From positions 806,001 to 870,000 of the forward strand of contig NZ_JAFIQX010000002.1 in NCBI RefSeq assembly GCF_017356035.1: a stretch of DNA of 64,000 bases. Direction: 5' to 3'. The translations under genes and the position numbers were made by a program. The stretch is from Longitalea luteola. GTDB lineage: Bacteria > Bacteroidota > Bacteroidia > Chitinophagales > Chitinophagaceae. This document shows, piece by piece, positions 53,979 to 62,739 of the stretch; position 1 is the stretch's first letter; each line of letters begins with the position of its first letter. Under the pieces are notes generated by a model, which was not told where the DNA came from, searched no databases, and worked only from the letters and a program-made list of their open reading frames with translations.

Positions 53979-56753
53979 ATGGAATACAACTTCCGGGATA
54001 TTGAAAAAAAATGGCAGGCACAGTGGAATGCGTCAGGCTCCTATAAAGTGAGCAATGATTCCCCGAAACCCAAGTTTTACGTACTGGATATGTTCCCTTA
54101 CCCAAGCGGAGCCGGCTTGCACGTGGGCCATCCGCTGGGCTATATCGCCAGTGATATTTACAGCCGGTTCAAACGTTTGAAAGGCTTCAACGTACTACAC
54201 CCCATGGGGTACGATGCCTTTGGATTGCCGGCTGAACAATACGCCATCGATCATGGCGTGCATCCGGCCGTGAGCACCGACCAGAACATAAAAACGTTCC
54301 GCCGTCAGCTCGATAATATTGGATTCTGCTACGACTGGGACCGCGAGATCCGGACCAGCGACCCCTCCTACTATAAATGGACCCAATGGATCTTCCTTCA
54401 ATTGTTCAATAGCTGGTACAACCGCCAGGAAAAAAAGGCCGTTCCCATCGATAGCCTGATCAGCATCTTTGAAAAGGAAGGGAATGCCGGGCATGAGATC
54501 CCGCATGACAAATACCAGATCGCCAAAACCGGCAAACGGGTATTCACTGCAGCAGAATGGGGTTCTTTTTCAGAAAAAGAGCAGCAGGATATTTTGATGG
54601 AATACCGACTTGCCTACTGCGGTTATGGCGAAGTGAACTGGTGCGAAGCACTGGGTACGGTGCTGGCGAACGACGAAGTGATCAATGGCGTAAGCGAAAG
54701 AGGCGGCTACCCCGTGGTGAAAAAGAAATTACGGCAATGGTACTTACGCATTACAGAATACGCCGACCGGTTACTGGAAGGCCTTGACCGCATCGATTTC
54801 AGCGAGTCGATGAAGGAAATGCAAACCAATTGGATCGGAAAAAGTTATGGCGCAGAGATCAGTTTCAAACTGAAAGGCCCCGGCGATGAGCAATTGACAG
54901 TTTATACAACAAGACCGGATACCATTTTCGGGGTTGACTTCATGGTAATTGCCCCTGAACATGACCTGATAACATCCATTACCACCCCTGACCAAAAACA
55001 GGCGGTGGAAGATTATATCGCTTACGTAAAAAGCCGCAGTGAGCGCGAGCGGATGGCGGAGAAAAAGATCACCGGCGTCTTTACGGGGGCCTATGCATTG
55101 AATCCGTTCAATGGCCGCGAGATCCCGGTATGGATCAGTGAGTATGTGCTGGCGGGTTATGGAACCGGCGCCATCATGGCTGTTCCCTGTGGCGATGAAC
55201 GGGATCATAAATTCGCACAGCATTTCAATATTCCCATTACCAATATCATTGGCAGCCATTACGACGGCAATGAAGCCAATGCAACAAAGGATGCCAAACT
55301 GGAGAATTCCGATTTTCTGAATGGTATGGTAATGCGCGATGCCATGGAAGTGGTAATTAAAAAAGTGGAAGAAATGGGCATTGGCGTTCGCAAGGTGAAT
55401 TATAAAATGCGGGATGCGGCTTTCAGCCGGCAACGCTATTGGGGCGAACCATTCCCCATAACCTGGAAAAATGGCATTGCCTACCCGTTATCAGAAAACG
55501 AATTGCCACTGGAATTACCCCATGTGGATAGTTATAAACCGGGACCGGAAGGGGAGGGACCCCTGGCTAATATTGCCGAATGGACCTCGCGTGACCTGGA
55601 AACGAATACGATGCCAGGTTATGCCGGCAGCAGCTGGTATTTTCTGCGCTATATGGATCCGAAAAATGACGGCGAGTTCTGCAGCCGTAAAGCCAGCGAT
55701 TACTGGGGGCAGGTTGACCTGTACATTGGAGGAACAGAACATGCTGTTGGCCATTTGTTGTACAGCCGTATGTGGACTAAAGTCCTGTTTGATCTGGGGC
55801 ATATCGGCCATGACGAGCCGTATAAAAAACTCGTGAACCAGGGAATGATCCAGGGCAGCAGCCGGTTCGTGTACAGGATCCATGGCGCTAATAAATTCGT
55901 ATCCTACGGGTTGAAAGATCAGTATTCAACCGATGCCATACACGTAGATGTTAATATTGTTGATGGTGTAGAGCTGGATATACCAGCGTTCAAAAAGTGG
56001 CGCACTGAATATGAAACGGCTGAATTCATTCTGGAAGATGGCAAATACATTTGCGGAACTGAAATAGAGAAAATGAGTAAGCGCCTGTATAATACCGTTA
56101 ACCCGGATGATGTAGTAAATAAATATGGAGCCGATACTTTCCGCATGTATGAAATGTTCTTGGGCCCTGTAGAGCAAAGCAAGCCCTGGGAAACCAAAGG
56201 CATTGAAGGGGTGCATCGCTTCCTGAAAAAGTTGTGGCGTTTATTTTATGACGAGGTGAAAGGAAAAGTATGGACCGAAGGAAAAGCCACTCCGGCTGAA
56301 TTAAAAGTGCTGCACAAGACCATCAAGAAGATTGAAGAAGATACAGAACGTTTTTCGTTTAATACCAGTGTGAGCGGATTCATGGTGTGTGTAAATGAGT
56401 TGATCGAATTGAAATGCCATAAAAAAGAGATACTCGAAAAATTACTGATCTTACTTACGCCTTATGCGCCCCATATCAGTGAAGAGTTATGGCATTTGCT
56501 GGGTAACGACAGCTGCATCCTGGATGCTGAGTTCCCAAAGCTGAATGAGATCTATCTTGTAGAAAGCAGCAAGGAATATCCTGTTTCGGTAAATGGAAAA
56601 TTACGTACAACCATTGAAATACAAATGGATGCACAGCAGGAAGAAGTAGAGAAGATCGTGTTGGAGAACGATGTGGTGAAGAAATGGATGGAAGGCAAGC
56701 CGCACAAAAGAATCATTTATGTGAAGGGCAAGATGGTGAATGTGGTTGTTTAA
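53979..56753 (+). CDS. leuS: Leucyl-tRNA synthetase
   Basis: The 924-residue class I enzyme charges tRNA-Leu. It has the HIGH-type motif in PYPSGAGLHVGHPLGY (about 47-57), a large CP1 editing domain with YTTRPDTIFGVDFMV and the catalytic Asp site YVLAGYGTGAIMAVP, and the second ATP motif KMSKR at 698-702 (KMSKS in most homologues). The anticodon-binding and C-terminal domains are complete, ending KIVLENDVVKKWMEGKPHKRIIYVKG. A heptamer block lies right before the ATG and the leader seems long. Confidence 0.96.
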   Translation: MEYNFRDIEKKWQAQWNASGSYKVSNDSPKPKFYVLDMFPYPSGAGLHVGHPLGYIASDIYSRFKRLKGFNVLHPMGYDAFGLPAEQYAIDHGVHPAVSTDQNIKTFRRQLDNIGFCYDWDREIRTSDPSYYKWTQWIFLQLFNSWYNRQEKKAVPIDSLISIFEKEGNAGHEIPHDKYQIAKTGKRVFTAAEWGSFSEKEQQDILMEYRLAYCGYGEVNWCEALGTVLANDEVINGVSERGGYPVVKKKLRQWYLRITEYADRLLEGLDRIDFSESMKEMQTNWIGKSYGAEISFKLKGPGDEQLTVYTTRPDTIFGVDFMVIAPEHDLITSITTPDQKQAVEDYIAYVKSRSERERMAEKKITGVFTGAYALNPFNGREIPVWISEYVLAGYGTGAIMAVPCGDERDHKFAQHFNIPITNIIGSHYDGNEANATKDAKLENSDFLNGMVMRDAMEVVIKKVEEMGIGVRKVNYKMRDAAFSRQRYWGEPFPITWKNGIAYPLSENELPLELPHVDSYKPGPEGEGPLANIAEWTSRDLETNTMPGYAGSSWYFLRYMDPKNDGEFCSRKASDYWGQVDLYIGGTEHAVGHLLYSRMWTKVLFDLGHIGHDEPYKKLVNQGMIQGSSRFVYRIHGANKFVSYGLKDQYSTDAIHVDVNIVDGVELDIPAFKKWRTEYETAEFILEDGKYICGTEIEKMSKRLYNTVNPDDVVNKYGADTFRMYEMFLGPVEQSKPWETKGIEGVHRFLKKLWRLFYDEVKGKVWTEGKATPAELKVLHKTIKKIEEDTERFSFNTSVSGFMVCVNELIELKCHKKEILEKLLILLTPYAPHISEELWHLLGNDSCILDAEFPKLNEIYLVESSKEYPVSVNGKLRTTIEIQMDAQQEEVEKIVLENDVVKKWMEGKPHKRIIYVKGKMVNVVV

Positions 56754-56787
56754 TCAATTGGCACGTCACGATCGATGATTCACAAAA

Positions 56788-56832
56788 ATAAATATTAGGA
56801 GTCTCTGGTATACCGGAGGCTCCTTATATTTA
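56788..56832. terminator. Bidirectional terminator after leuS
   Basis: A long palindrome, AGGAGTCTCTGGTA facing CCGGAGGCTCCT, with few mismatches, is flanked by AAATA on the left and TATATTT on the right, so it can end both convergent genes. Confidence 0.8.
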
Positions 56833-56836
56833 TAGC

Positions 56837-57874
56837 CTATCGTTTCTTCCTTTGTTTTATAAATCTGATCAGCGCACTGCTGTTCTCCGTACTTTCCAAA
56901 CGCACTTCAAAACGTTTACCATCGATCATACAAACCATCGTGGACGTATTAGGCGGAATAGTTCCCAGGTTTTCGGCGACCATCACCATCTCATTATCTT
57001 CCAACAGATCATTTACCGATAGTTTCAGCGTATAGGGTTTGTTGTTCAACCGAACATGTTCAAATACCATTTTGTCGTTCAGGAAAACTGCAATGGAATC
57101 GCCATCTACCACTGCATTATCGTAGAACCGCAATTCAATGCTATCGCCGGCAATAGGAATTACTGTAGCCAGTTTCTTTTCGCGGCTGGAATATTTTTGC
57201 TCTGCCGTGGTGGCCGGAACCGGAGCTGGTTTTTTCTTCTCAACCATCGGAGGCGCAGTAACAGCTATGGACCGGTCGTCCTTTTGAACCGGTTTTACAA
57301 TAGCGCTTTCCAGGGTGGTTTCTTTTTCTTCAGTTACCTCATTGCTTACCAAATGCAGCCGGGCTATGCTGTCGATGATGTCAGGATCATTGGCTCCATA
57401 GATATAGTTCTCTAATACAAAATCCCATTCATCATGAAAGCCTGCGGAAGGAATTTTTTGCAGCGCCACCGTGCCGGTGGTTTTGTTTTTGTTATCGCGT
57501 TTGGTACTCTCACCATCGAGGCGCATGGTCTTTTCACCCGGGCAATTAAAATCAGCCACTGATAATAAGGCTTCTTTATCTCCGCCAAAAATTTTACCCG
57601 ACAGGCGGTCTTCCAATATGGCGTCATCCCACCATACTACGCTGTTGTTGTTGGGATCGAAATAGCCTTTAACTGCATAACGAATATAATTGCTACGCGA
57701 TGTATAGTAGTAAGATGTGCCCAGCAGGCTATCGCCTTTTTTAATGAGTTTTAACTCGGCATTGGCCGAACCGATCTTGCCTTTCCAGGCACCGGTAATG
57801 GTTTGAGCCTGCGTTGAAAGTTGAAAGAAGCCACCAAACAGCAGGCCCATTAGCAGGATGATACGTGTCTCCAA
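56837..57874 (-). CDS. Secreted protein of unknown function, two beta domains
   Basis: The 345-residue protein begins METRIILLMGLLFGGFFQLSTQAQ, a signal peptide. Residues about 25-135 (ITGAWKGKIGSANAELKLIKKGDSLLGTSYYY) look like a small lipocalin-type or beta-sandwich domain. A linker with Glu/Lys and Pro/Ala (about 180-230) leads to a C-terminal beta domain (IELRFYDNAVVDGDSIAVFLNDKMVFEHVRL) that resembles the lipid/sugar-binding domain of many Bacteroidota secreted proteins. No catalytic site is seen. It is a monocistronic unit convergent with leuS. Confidence 0.7.
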   Translation of the reverse strand: METRIILLMGLLFGGFFQLSTQAQTITGAWKGKIGSANAELKLIKKGDSLLGTSYYYTSRSNYIRYAVKGYFDPNNNSVVWWDDAILEDRLSGKIFGGDKEALLSVADFNCPGEKTMRLDGESTKRDNKNKTTGTVALQKIPSAGFHDEWDFVLENYIYGANDPDIIDSIARLHLVSNEVTEEKETTLESAIVKPVQKDDRSIAVTAPPMVEKKKPAPVPATTAEQKYSSREKKLATVIPIAGDSIELRFYDNAVVDGDSIAVFLNDKMVFEHVRLNNKPYTLKLSVNDLLEDNEMVMVAENLGTIPPNTSTMVCMIDGKRFEVRLESTENSSALIRFIKQRKKR

Positions 57875-58209
57875 GGCGATTAATTTAGCTTATTAAAAAT
57901 GTACAACGCCCGGTAAAGGGTAATATTTTGCCTCGATTTTCATTTAACGATTCCACTAGAATTTCCTTTCACGCTGATTTTTAACCATTTCCTGGCCAAA
58001 TGCCAAATCACAAGACCTAGGAAGCAAAGAAATTAAAAATATCAGGTATCAAGTCCAAATTGCTCCAGCATTTCCCGTGGGATTTTTGGATTCGAGTTTG
58101 TTTTTTGGTTCTTGTGATTTGGTTCTTGTGATTGGTGTTTGTGATTTGGTTCTTGTGATTTATATGAACTAATCTTTTTCCTTAGCTGTTTTATTAGGAA
58201 ATTAGCAAT
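57875..58209. other. Divergent intergenic region, mostly heptamer repeat
   Basis: About 335 bp. Nearly half is the heptamer block at 58001-58161. No exact TAnnTTTG match is next to either gene. Confidence 0.55.
58001..58161. repeat. Heptamer inverted block
   Basis: On the right (58107-58161) GGTTCTT and GTGATTT alternate: GGTTCTT, GTGATTT, GGTTCTT, GTGATT, GGTGTTT, GTGATTT, GGTTCTT, GTGATTT. The left arm (58001-58030) has the complement AAATCACAAGACC. Words match 3066-3235. Confidence 0.85.
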
Positions 58210-58698
58210 ATGGCACATCCAAATTCAGCGTTGATCGAAGGTCTGCGAACAGCTGCCGCCGGCCTGGTTAAGGGCAATTATTATGCCTGGGGACATCATG
58301 GCGCCTGCAATTGCGGACATTTATTACAGGCAACCACTCAATTGACGAAAGAAGAGATAGTTACCTACGCACATACAGGTATCGGTGAGTGGACGGAGCT
58401 GGCACAGGAACATTGCCCAGTTACCAATGCGCCAATTAATTTATTGCTTACGAAGTTGCAGCAACTGGGACTTACGCCTACGGATATACATAACATTGAG
58501 TACCTCGAAGACCGCGAAGTTTTAAACCGCTTACCCGGCGGCTTCAGATGGCTGAAACGAAATCTCCGTGCAGACGTTATCCTGTACTTTGAAACTATGG
58601 CGAATATGCTGGAAGAAAAATTGATCAGTGATGTTGAGATCAATTACAGTGAGATAATGTCAACTGAAGAAGTGATGGTTTCCCATGTATTCGAATAA
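58210..58698 (+). CDS. Conserved hypothetical protein
   Basis: The 162-residue protein has no signal peptide or membrane helix. The N-terminal motif YYAWGHHGACNCGHLLQ contains two His and two Cys close together (about 25-37), suggesting a metal site or a redox pair. The middle (ELAQEHCPVTNAPINLLLTKLQQLGLTPTDIHNIEYLEDREVL) is helical. It is familiar as a Bacteroidota protein, but I cannot name a family. It is cytosolic by sequence. Confidence 0.68.
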   Translation: MAHPNSALIEGLRTAAAGLVKGNYYAWGHHGACNCGHLLQATTQLTKEEIVTYAHTGIGEWTELAQEHCPVTNAPINLLLTKLQQLGLTPTDIHNIEYLEDREVLNRLPGGFRWLKRNLRADVILYFETMANMLEEKLISDVEINYSEIMSTEEVMVSHVFE

Positions 58699-58708
58699 TG
58701 GATTTTTG

Positions 58709-58849
58709 TCACTTTTTCACATCATCCTGGTCACCGGTTTCCATATACTCATTCCGATCCTTTTTGTAATTCATCAGAATGGTATAGGACACAATCGTGA
58801 CAGCCAGTATTAAATAAAATATAATCATCCACGTATCCATACCCTGCAT
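58709..58849 (-). CDS. 46-residue single-pass membrane protein
   Basis: On the minus strand an ATG (58847-58849) opens a 46-codon frame with a TGA at 58709-58711. The product starts MQGMDTWMIIFYLILAVTIV, then has YTILMNYKKDRNE and an acidic-basic tail ending GDQDDVKK. One clear helix (about 7-28) is followed by positive residues, so the N-terminus is outside and the tail inside. The frame has normal codon use for this window. I do not know a homologue. It is opposite and convergent to the conserved hypothetical gene. Confidence 0.55.
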   Translation of the reverse strand: MQGMDTWMIIFYLILAVTIVSYTILMNYKKDRNEYMETGDQDDVKK

Positions 58850-59052
58850 TGTTTTAATTTATTTAGTCAGAAATTATGCCATTTTGTAATTTGTGTTGAA
58901 AAGTTCAGCGCTGCTACGTATTTGTCTGTATCAAAGCACCTGTTACTGATTGATTATTAAGGAGATGATCGTATCTTAGCATACAGCATTTTCTGATAAA
59001 AAGTTAATTGAATCAGAAGCCTGATTATTAGTGTATTATAATTCCCCTTTTC

Positions 59053-59760
59053 GTGGAGCCAGCCAGTTTTGAAAATATCATCCGAAAATATCAGTTTAGT
59101 TTTCACCGCGTAGTTGATTTCGTGCCGGAGACAGATCGCTTATTACCAATGGATTTCACTGCGCAGAATAAAGAACTGACGCCTGAAACGCTGGGCAATG
59201 AGCATGTTTTCAGTGAATATATCCGGCAGAAACTGAGATCGACCAACTCCCGGTATGGCATAGGCGGTTATGCCGAACACAGAACCATTTATAGCATAAG
59301 CCCCGTATTTGATGGCGCACAAGCGGGTGAAGAACCCCGCCGCCTGCATTTAGGCGTCGATATCTGGGGCCTCGCCGGTACACCTGTATATGCTTTTATG
59401 GGCGGCATGGTGCATAGCTTTGCTTTTAATGCGCCGTTTGGCGATTATGGTGCAACGTTAATTCTGCTGCATCAATTAGATGGTTTCCCGTTTTATACAT
59501 TGTACGGGCATTTAAGTCTTCGCGACATTCAATCAATAGCTGCGGGTCAATACATTTCTGTTGGGCAAACCATTGGCCATTTCGGGGAATTGCATGAAAA
59601 CGGACACTGGCCGCCGCATCTGCACTGCCAGATCATTCTTGATATGGAATTGAAAGAAGGTGATTATCCAGGCGTTTGTAAATTTTCAGAAAGAGAGAAA
59701 TACTTAGCCAATTGTCCCGATCCCGATCTTATTCTGCAATTGAACAGGTATCTTAAATGA
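59053..59760 (+). CDS. M23 family metallopeptidase
   Basis: The 235-residue protein has the LytM/M23 zinc motifs: HLGVDIWG (His and Asp), YTLYGHLSL and PPHLHCQI (HxH). Such enzymes cut peptidoglycan cross-links. There is no signal peptide, and the start is a GTG at 59053 (MEPASFENIIRKYQF) with no ATG nearby. Either it is cytosolic or it uses a non-classical exit. Possibly it is a regulatory or degenerate member, but the motif residues are intact. Confidence 0.85.
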   Translation: MEPASFENIIRKYQFSFHRVVDFVPETDRLLPMDFTAQNKELTPETLGNEHVFSEYIRQKLRSTNSRYGIGGYAEHRTIYSISPVFDGAQAGEEPRRLHLGVDIWGLAGTPVYAFMGGMVHSFAFNAPFGDYGATLILLHQLDGFPFYTLYGHLSLRDIQSIAAGQYISVGQTIGHFGELHENGHWPPHLHCQIILDMELKEGDYPGVCKFSEREKYLANCPDPDLILQLNRYLK

Positions 59761-59846
59761 TTCATTGAAGCCGGCATTTATAGCAATAAACGGGTTGACG
59801 TGTACAATTGATCCTGGCAATTTTGTGTTTCAAAATGTACAGCAAT

Positions 59847-60329
59847 ATGAAATTTAAAATTGTGCCGTTGTCAAAGGAGTATGCCGCCCAGATCAGATCA
59901 ACCGGCAAAGATGCATTTGATCATCCTGCTATTGAACAGGTGGCTACAGGGTCAGGGCCTTGCAGAGTATCGCTTAAACCATTTAAAAAAGGAATTGACA
60001 GAAGGCTGTTGATCAGCCACAGTCCCTTTGAGATTGATAATGCCTATAACCAACCGGGTCCGGTCTTTATCAATAAGGAAGAAGTGGAACCATATGCAGA
60101 CATTCATCGTTTTCCGCCTGAGATAAAAGCTAATAAAAAAAGTTTTCCATTATCACTTATAGGGTACAGTCATGATCAGCAGATGATCTTTACGCAATTG
60201 GTTGGCGACGATGATGTGGATGAACTGATAACCCGTATATTTATTCAGCGACCGGAAGTAGCCTATCTTCATGCCCGCAATGCACAGGCATGTTGCTACA
60301 TCTGCAAAATTGAAAGAGTTCACGAATAA
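59847..60329 (+). CDS. DUF1203 domain protein
   Basis: The 160-residue protein is read from the ATG at 59847 (MKFKIVPLSKEYAAQIR); ATG 59835 is an alternative. It matches DUF1203: GSGPCRVSLKPFKKGIDRRLLISHSPFE near the middle and VAYLHARNAQACCYICKIERV at the end, with conserved Cys residues in both. Function is unknown. It is 86 bp downstream of the M23 gene. Confidence 0.8.
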   Translation: MKFKIVPLSKEYAAQIRSTGKDAFDHPAIEQVATGSGPCRVSLKPFKKGIDRRLLISHSPFEIDNAYNQPGPVFINKEEVEPYADIHRFPPEIKANKKSFPLSLIGYSHDQQMIFTQLVGDDDVDELITRIFIQRPEVAYLHARNAQACCYICKIERVHE

Positions 60330-60338
60330 AGCGTATGC

Positions 60339-60623
60339 CTACAGCATAGCTTTCACCAGTTCTTCCCATTCCTGATCGAGGGTATAACCGGGCATGCGTT
60401 TACCGGCTTTTGTGTACCAGTAATTGGCATTCCAAACATCACCTTCCTTGCGGTGCAGATATGCATGGATCCAGGCGGCTGATTTATCAGGCACATCCTG
60501 TATTAATGTATGGGCATGTTCCCAGTCGCCTTTGGCATCATGCCACAATGATTGAAGGTATACATTGCTGTTGGCAGGCGGCGTATTGGTCGTAAGGCTT
60601 TGTTGAAAGATTTCGAAGTTCAT
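60339..60623 (-). CDS. Conserved small protein
   Basis: The 94-residue protein is read from the ATG at 60621-60623 (MNFEIFQQSL). It contains WHDAKGDWEHAHTLIQDV and WNANYWYTKAGKRMPGY, with many Trp, His and Tyr, a composition seen in a small Bacteroidota family of unknown function. The helical content and repeated motifs are TPR-like. It is convergent with the DUF1203 gene. Confidence 0.65.
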   Translation of the reverse strand: MNFEIFQQSLTTNTPPANSNVYLQSLWHDAKGDWEHAHTLIQDVPDKSAAWIHAYLHRKEGDVWNANYWYTKAGKRMPGYTLDQEWEELVKAML

Positions 60624-60650
60624 ACCCAAAGTTAGCCTTATTCACTATGT

Positions 60651-60699
60651 TTTTAACTGTGAACTATAAACTTTTGGCCTTTAAACTTTCAACAGCTTA
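60651..60699. repeat. Heptamer block covering the oxidoreductase 3' end
   Basis: Seven exact units: TTTTAAC, TGTGAAC, TATAAAC, TTTTGGC, CTTTAAA, CTTTCAA and CAGCTTA. The last six codons and the stop of the minus-strand gene lie inside. Confidence 0.82.
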
Positions 60700-61328
60700 A
60701 ATGCATGTGTCCATTGGTTTTCCCTGAATCCCGGAATGCACCAGAGGATGCATAAAGGCTCGATGGCGCGGGCTGCTACGGCCTTGCCCATATCGGCTGT
60801 TTCCCAGCCAAAAGCGGTTAATATTTCCGTTACAGTCCGCTTCGCATTTGCATCATTACCGCAAATGAACATGGTTGGTGGACCGCCTTTCACCGTTGGC
60901 TTATACATTTGTGCATTACCTACAGTGTTAAACGCTTTTACCATTCTGGCTTCCGGCAGCAGCTGCTGCAGCTTTTCCATCAGGGATTCATTAGAGTCGG
61001 TAAAGAGGGAGAGTACTCCGTCTTTGGGTGGGGCAGCAGCTATGGGGTTGGTGGCATCGATAAGTACTTTGTTATTGAAATGAGAAGTGCCCGATAATTT
61101 GATGGCCGATTCTGCAACCGAGCCGGCAACAGCGAGTACCAGGATCTCGCCAAATTGGGCGGTTACGCCAAACGTACTGCATAGCCCTTTGGGATTGTCT
61201 TTCTTCCATTTCTTTACCTCTTCTTTACCAGGGTTACGTGTGCCCAGCATAACTTCATGTCCTTCCGTTAAAAAGGCGGTGCCCAGTTTCTGGCCAACAG
61301 CGCCGGAGCCAATAATGCCAATTTTCAT
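60681..61328 (-). CDS. NADP oxidoreductase, coenzyme F420-dependent family
   Basis: The 215-residue protein has a Rossmann fold (GIIGSGAVGQKLGTAF at the N-terminus) and the GTRNPGKEEV motif for the NADP phosphate. Later motifs IDATNPIA and VKAFNTVG match the NADPH-dependent F420 reductase-like family. F420 is not expected in Bacteroidota, so the protein probably uses another acceptor. The end of the protein (FKLLKV) is encoded by a heptamer block. Confidence 0.82.
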   Translation of the reverse strand: MKIGIIGSGAVGQKLGTAFLTEGHEVMLGTRNPGKEEVKKWKKDNPKGLCSTFGVTAQFGEILVLAVAGSVAESAIKLSGTSHFNNKVLIDATNPIAAAPPKDGVLSLFTDSNESLMEKLQQLLPEARMVKAFNTVGNAQMYKPTVKGGPPTMFICGNDANAKRTVTEILTAFGWETADMGKAVAARAIEPLCILWCIPGFRENQWTHAFKLLKV

Positions 61329-61416
61329 AATCTGGTCATTTTAATGGTATAAGTGTAAGTGATCATATATGATTTTTATTCGGAACCGCTGGTTGGTTGC
61401 TATTAAGTTAGTGAAT

Positions 61417-61449
61417 TTTGTGTTTGCCTGGTTAACTCGCTTACATTTG
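61417..61449 (+). promoter_or_regulatory. Candidate promoter of ruvB
   Basis: TTTG at 61417-61420 and TACATTTG at 61442-61449 are 21 bp apart. The leader to the ATG at 61478 would be about 22 bases. Confidence 0.6.
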
Positions 61450-61477
61450 TGTAGTTTTACAAATAGGTGTATAACAG

Positions 61478-62515
61478 ATGGCCAATCCGAATTTAAATAA
61501 CAACAGAGAGTCGCTGAGTGCAGCGGATAAAGAGTTTGAGAATAATATCCGGCCCCAGGAAATAAACGATTTCTCGGGGCAGGGACAGATCATCGAGAAC
61601 CTGACCGTATTCATCAAAGCGGCTAAAATGCGTGATGAAGCCCTGGATCATATCCTGTTCCATGGCCCGCCCGGCTTGGGTAAAACCACCCTGAGCCGCA
61701 TCGTAGCCAATGAGCTGGGAGTAAATATCAAGGAAACGAGCGGACCGGTCATTGAAAAGCCCGGCGACCTGGCAGGGTTGCTTACGAACCTGGAGCCGCG
61801 GGATGTGTTGTTTATTGATGAGATACACCGCCTGAGCACGGTGGTAGAAGAATATCTGTATGCGGCTATGGAAGATTACCGTATCGATATTATGATCGAT
61901 AGCGGTCCCAATGCCCGCAGCATACAACTAACGTTGAACCCTTTTACTTTAATTGGAGCTACCACCCGCAGCGGATTGCTGACTGCTCCGTTATTATCGC
62001 GCTTTGGAATTAAATCTCGCCTCGAATACTATACGGCCGATACATTGCAGAAGATCATCCAGCGTTCAGCCGGCATTCTGGGCACAAAAATAACGTCTGA
62101 TGCAGCCGCTGAAATTGCGCGGCGCAGCCGCGGCACGCCACGTATTGCCAATGGCCTCTTGCGCCGCATGCGCGATTTTGCGCAGGTATTGGGAAATGGC
62201 GTTATTGACCTGGGCATAACGCAACATGGTTTAAAGGCATTGAATGTTGATGAGCATGGACTGGATGAAATGGATAACCGCATCCTGCTTACCATCGTTG
62301 ATAAGTTCAAGGGCGGACCCGTTGGCATTACCACGATTGCTACGGCCGTAGGTGAAGAAACCGGCACGTTGGAAGAAGTGTATGAGCCTTTTTTGATTCA
62401 GGAGGGCTTTTTAAAACGCACACCGCGTGGCCGTGAGGCAACCCATAAAGCGTATGCTCATTTGGGCAGAATAGCACCCGGAGCCGGAGGAGCCAATTTG
62501 TTGTTTGAAGGCTGA
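61478..62515 (+). CDS. ruvB: Holliday junction branch migration ATPase RuvB
   Basis: The 345-residue AAA+ motor drives branch migration with RuvA. It has Walker [10 protein letters not shown], Walker [10 protein letters not shown], sensor 1 LIGATTRSG and the arginine finger in [14 protein letters not shown], followed by the winged-helix domain ending [22 protein letters not shown]. The gene ends GAAGGC-TGA, where the stop codon is part of a perfect (GAAGGCT)6 repeat. ruvC is 16 kb away. Confidence 0.96.
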   Translation: MANPNLNNNRESLSAADKEFENNIRPQEINDFSGQGQIIENLTVFIKAAKMRDEALDHILFHGPPGLGKTTLSRIVANELGVNIKETSGPVIEKPGDLAGLLTNLEPRDVLFIDEIHRLSTVVEEYLYAAMEDYRIDIMIDSGPNARSIQLTLNPFTLIGATTRSGLLTAPLLSRFGIKSRLEYYTADTLQKIIQRSAGILGTKITSDAAAEIARRSRGTPRIANGLLRRMRDFAQVLGNGVIDLGITQHGLKALNVDEHGLDEMDNRILLTIVDKFKGGPVGITTIATAVGEETGTLEEVYEPFLIQEGFLKRTPRGREATHKAYAHLGRIAPGAGGANLLFEG

Positions 62516-62548
62516 AGGCTGAAGGCTGAAGGCTGAAGGCTGAAGGCT
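62507..62548. repeat. Perfect (GAAGGCT)6 tandem repeat
   Basis: Six identical 7-bp units without error begin inside the last codons of ruvB and supply its stop codon. The identity suggests recent expansion, unlike the degraded blocks. Confidence 0.97.
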
Positions 62549-62600
62549 GAAAAATTTCGGGTTTGCAAGATAGGTTGTTAATCTTAAAGTTCGCGAGCTG

Positions 62601-62660
62601 TTCACGATTGTCGATTCACGATTGTCGATTGATTGCCGATTGTCGATTGACGATTCACGA
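62601..62660. repeat. Heptamer block TTnnCGA
   Basis: TTCACGA, TTGTCGA, TTCACGA, TTGTCGA, an extra TTGA, then TTGCCGA, TTGTCGA, TTGACGA and TTCACGA. Confidence 0.9.
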
Positions 62661-62665
62661 TAATG

Positions 62666-62697
62666 AAAAAGCTGTGTATTGAAATACACAGCTTTTT
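62666..62697. terminator. Bidirectional terminator of ruvB and the response regulator
   Basis: A 14-bp stem (AAAAAGCTGTGTAT with its complement) and tetraloop TGAA carry A5 and T6 at the ends. It lies between convergent genes. Confidence 0.93.
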
Positions 62698-62739
62698 TAT
62701 TAAAACGGTATGATGTAAAACTGTAAACGGTTCTGAGGG

